5,444 bases of DNA from Armatimonadetes bacterium UBA5419 (GTDB lineage: Bacteria > Armatimonadota > UBA10988), in the NCBI GenBank assembly GCA_002409445.1, contig DHNJ01000286.1:1642-7085 (forward strand). The letters run 5' to 3'. Under the pieces are notes generated by a model that was not told the DNA's origin, searched no databases, and saw only the letters and a program-made list of their open reading frames with translations. How positions within the stretch are numbered: position 1 is the stretch's first letter; each line of letters starts with the position of its first letter. Shown here in pieces: positions 4,875-5,444 of this stretch. Made by a program: the position numbers and the translations under genes.

Positions 4875-5401
4875 GCCTCGGGCGGGTGCGGCCAGGCCGG
4901 CGTGGCCGGCGCGTACCAGCCGCCGAAGTTGACCAGGTTGGCCAGTGGCGGCGCGGCCCGGTGGGCGGCGAGCACCTCGCCGGTGACGATCACGTGGTCG
5001 CCGGCGGCCAGCTCGCCCGCCAGCCGGCACTCGTACATCGCCGCGCAGCCGTCGACCAGCGCGCAGCCGGTCGCCACGCCGGGGCTCCAGCCCAGGCCGG
5101 CGGCGGCGAACTTGTCGAGGTCGGCGCCGCTGCGGGTCCCCGCCCAGGTGATCAGCTCGACCTGCTCCGGCCCGGCGAAGCCGACGGCGAACTCGCGCGT
5201 GGCGCGGACCTGCTGCAGGCTGTAGCGCGCGGCCCGCAGCGCCACGGCCAACATCGGCGGCTCCTCGGCGGCCTGCATGGCCCAGCCCGCGGGCATCAGG
5301 TTGTGGCGGCCGGCGCCGTCGTGGGTGACCAGGAACAGCAGCCACTCGGGGTACTTGGCGTCCAGGGCGACCGCGGGTTCGACCCGCTCCCAGTCGCTCA
5401 T
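4871..5401 (-). CDS. Flavin reductase family protein (FMN-binding split barrel)
   Basis: This 176-residue soluble protein is of the flavin-reductase-like family, which binds FMN and either reduces free flavin with NAD(P)H or acts as a small flavoprotein. Visible family features are NLMPAGWAMQA (34-44), Pro-Pro-Met and AVAL (48-54), SGADLDKF (91-98), a conserved Ser-Gly-x-Asp-x-Asp-Lys-Phe block, and GDHVIVTGEV (134-143) in the last barrel strands. Length is usual for the family. No signal peptide or membrane segment is seen. The start is ATG at 5401, with a perfect AGGAGG (5414-5409) 7 nt upstream. It overlaps the preceding gene by ATGA, so translation is probably coupled. The C-terminus (PHPPEA) ends at TAG on the CTAG shared with the sialidase-like gene. 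The electron partner and substrate cannot be told from sequence. Confidence 0.9.
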   Translation of the reverse strand: MSDWERVEPAVALDAKYPEWLLFLVTHDGAGRHNLMPAGWAMQAAEEPPMLAVALRAARYSLQQVRATREFAVGFAGPEQVELITWAGTRSGADLDKFAAAGLGWSPGVATGCALVDGCAAMYECRLAGELAAGDHVIVTGEVLAAHRAAPPLANLVNFGGWYAPATPAWPHPPEA

Positions 5402-5444
5402 TCGGTCGCCTCCTCGGTGCTGCGGCGGAGCACCAGCTGCGGCC
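5398..5444 (-). CDS. C-terminal end of an upstream gene, probably LacI/GalR-type regulator
   Basis: An open frame enters from the right edge and ends PQLVLRRSTEEATE, with TGA at 5400-5398 overlapping the flavin-reductase start as ATGA. The pattern P-x-L-V-x-R-x-S-T close to the stop is typical of LacI/GalR regulator C-termini (often PELVVRxST). Only 14 complete codons are visible, so the assignment rests on that motif and on the good overlap junction. If right, the regulator and the flavin reductase share a transcript. Confidence 0.5.
   Translation of the reverse strand, partial: PQLVLRRSTEEATE

Noticed and set aside
3810..5345. 511-codon open frame on the minus strand across the sialidase-like and flavin-reductase genes
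   Set aside because: It is an Arg/Gly/Ala-rich shadow of the two real genes caused by high G+C, with no family motif. The real genes have clear motifs and ribosome binding sites.

Overview
The window is a G+C-rich bacterial segment, roughly two-thirds G+C by eye. It is densely coded, with overlapping genes and clear Shine-Dalgarno sites. The genes point to an aerobic or micro-aerobic respiring bacterium, and the b6-type cytochrome b and Rieske protein suggest a menaquinone-type chain. The sialidase-like protein resembles families I associate with Planctomycetota and related uncultured lineages. That placement is a weak inference.

Layout. (1) Bases 1-3260, minus strand: four tightly packed genes read from right to left. 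They are a nine-helix membrane protein that aligns with cytochrome bd subunit I (CydA) but has lost key residues; a Rieske iron-sulfur protein; a fused b6/subunit-IV-type cytochrome b; and the N-terminal 155 codons of a second CydA-like protein that keeps the helix-1 His and the helix-3 Glu pair. The first two junctions are 8-bp gene overlaps and the third is a 16-bp gap, so this looks like one operon. No CXXCH haem-c motif occurs in the encoded proteins. (2) Bases 3261-3776: a divergent intergenic region of 516 bp. It holds a four-tract G-quadruplex motif, two exact and one near-exact DnaA boxes (two of them within a 13-bp inverted repeat), a perfect hairpin with a GNRA loop, and a likely extended -10 promoter for the rightward gene. 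(3) Bases 3777-4874, plus strand: a sialidase-superfamily beta-propeller protein with four Asp-boxes. (4) Bases 4871-5444, minus strand: a flavin-reductase-family protein that meets the sialidase tail to tail on a shared CTAG. It is preceded, through an ATGA overlap, by the last codons of a gene whose C-terminus looks like a LacI-type regulator.

How the genes fit together. The left block plausibly encodes one membrane complex in which quinol oxidation by cytochrome b and Rieske is physically coupled to bd-superfamily subunits, which could be an oxygen reductase or an electron-transfer module. This pairing is the most interesting content of the window. The second point of interest is the DnaA-box cluster.

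Caution: the first 23 bases are an exact inverted copy of bases 184-206, and the CydA-like reading departs from the expected family pattern just there. The left edge may be a fold-back chimera or assembly artefact.
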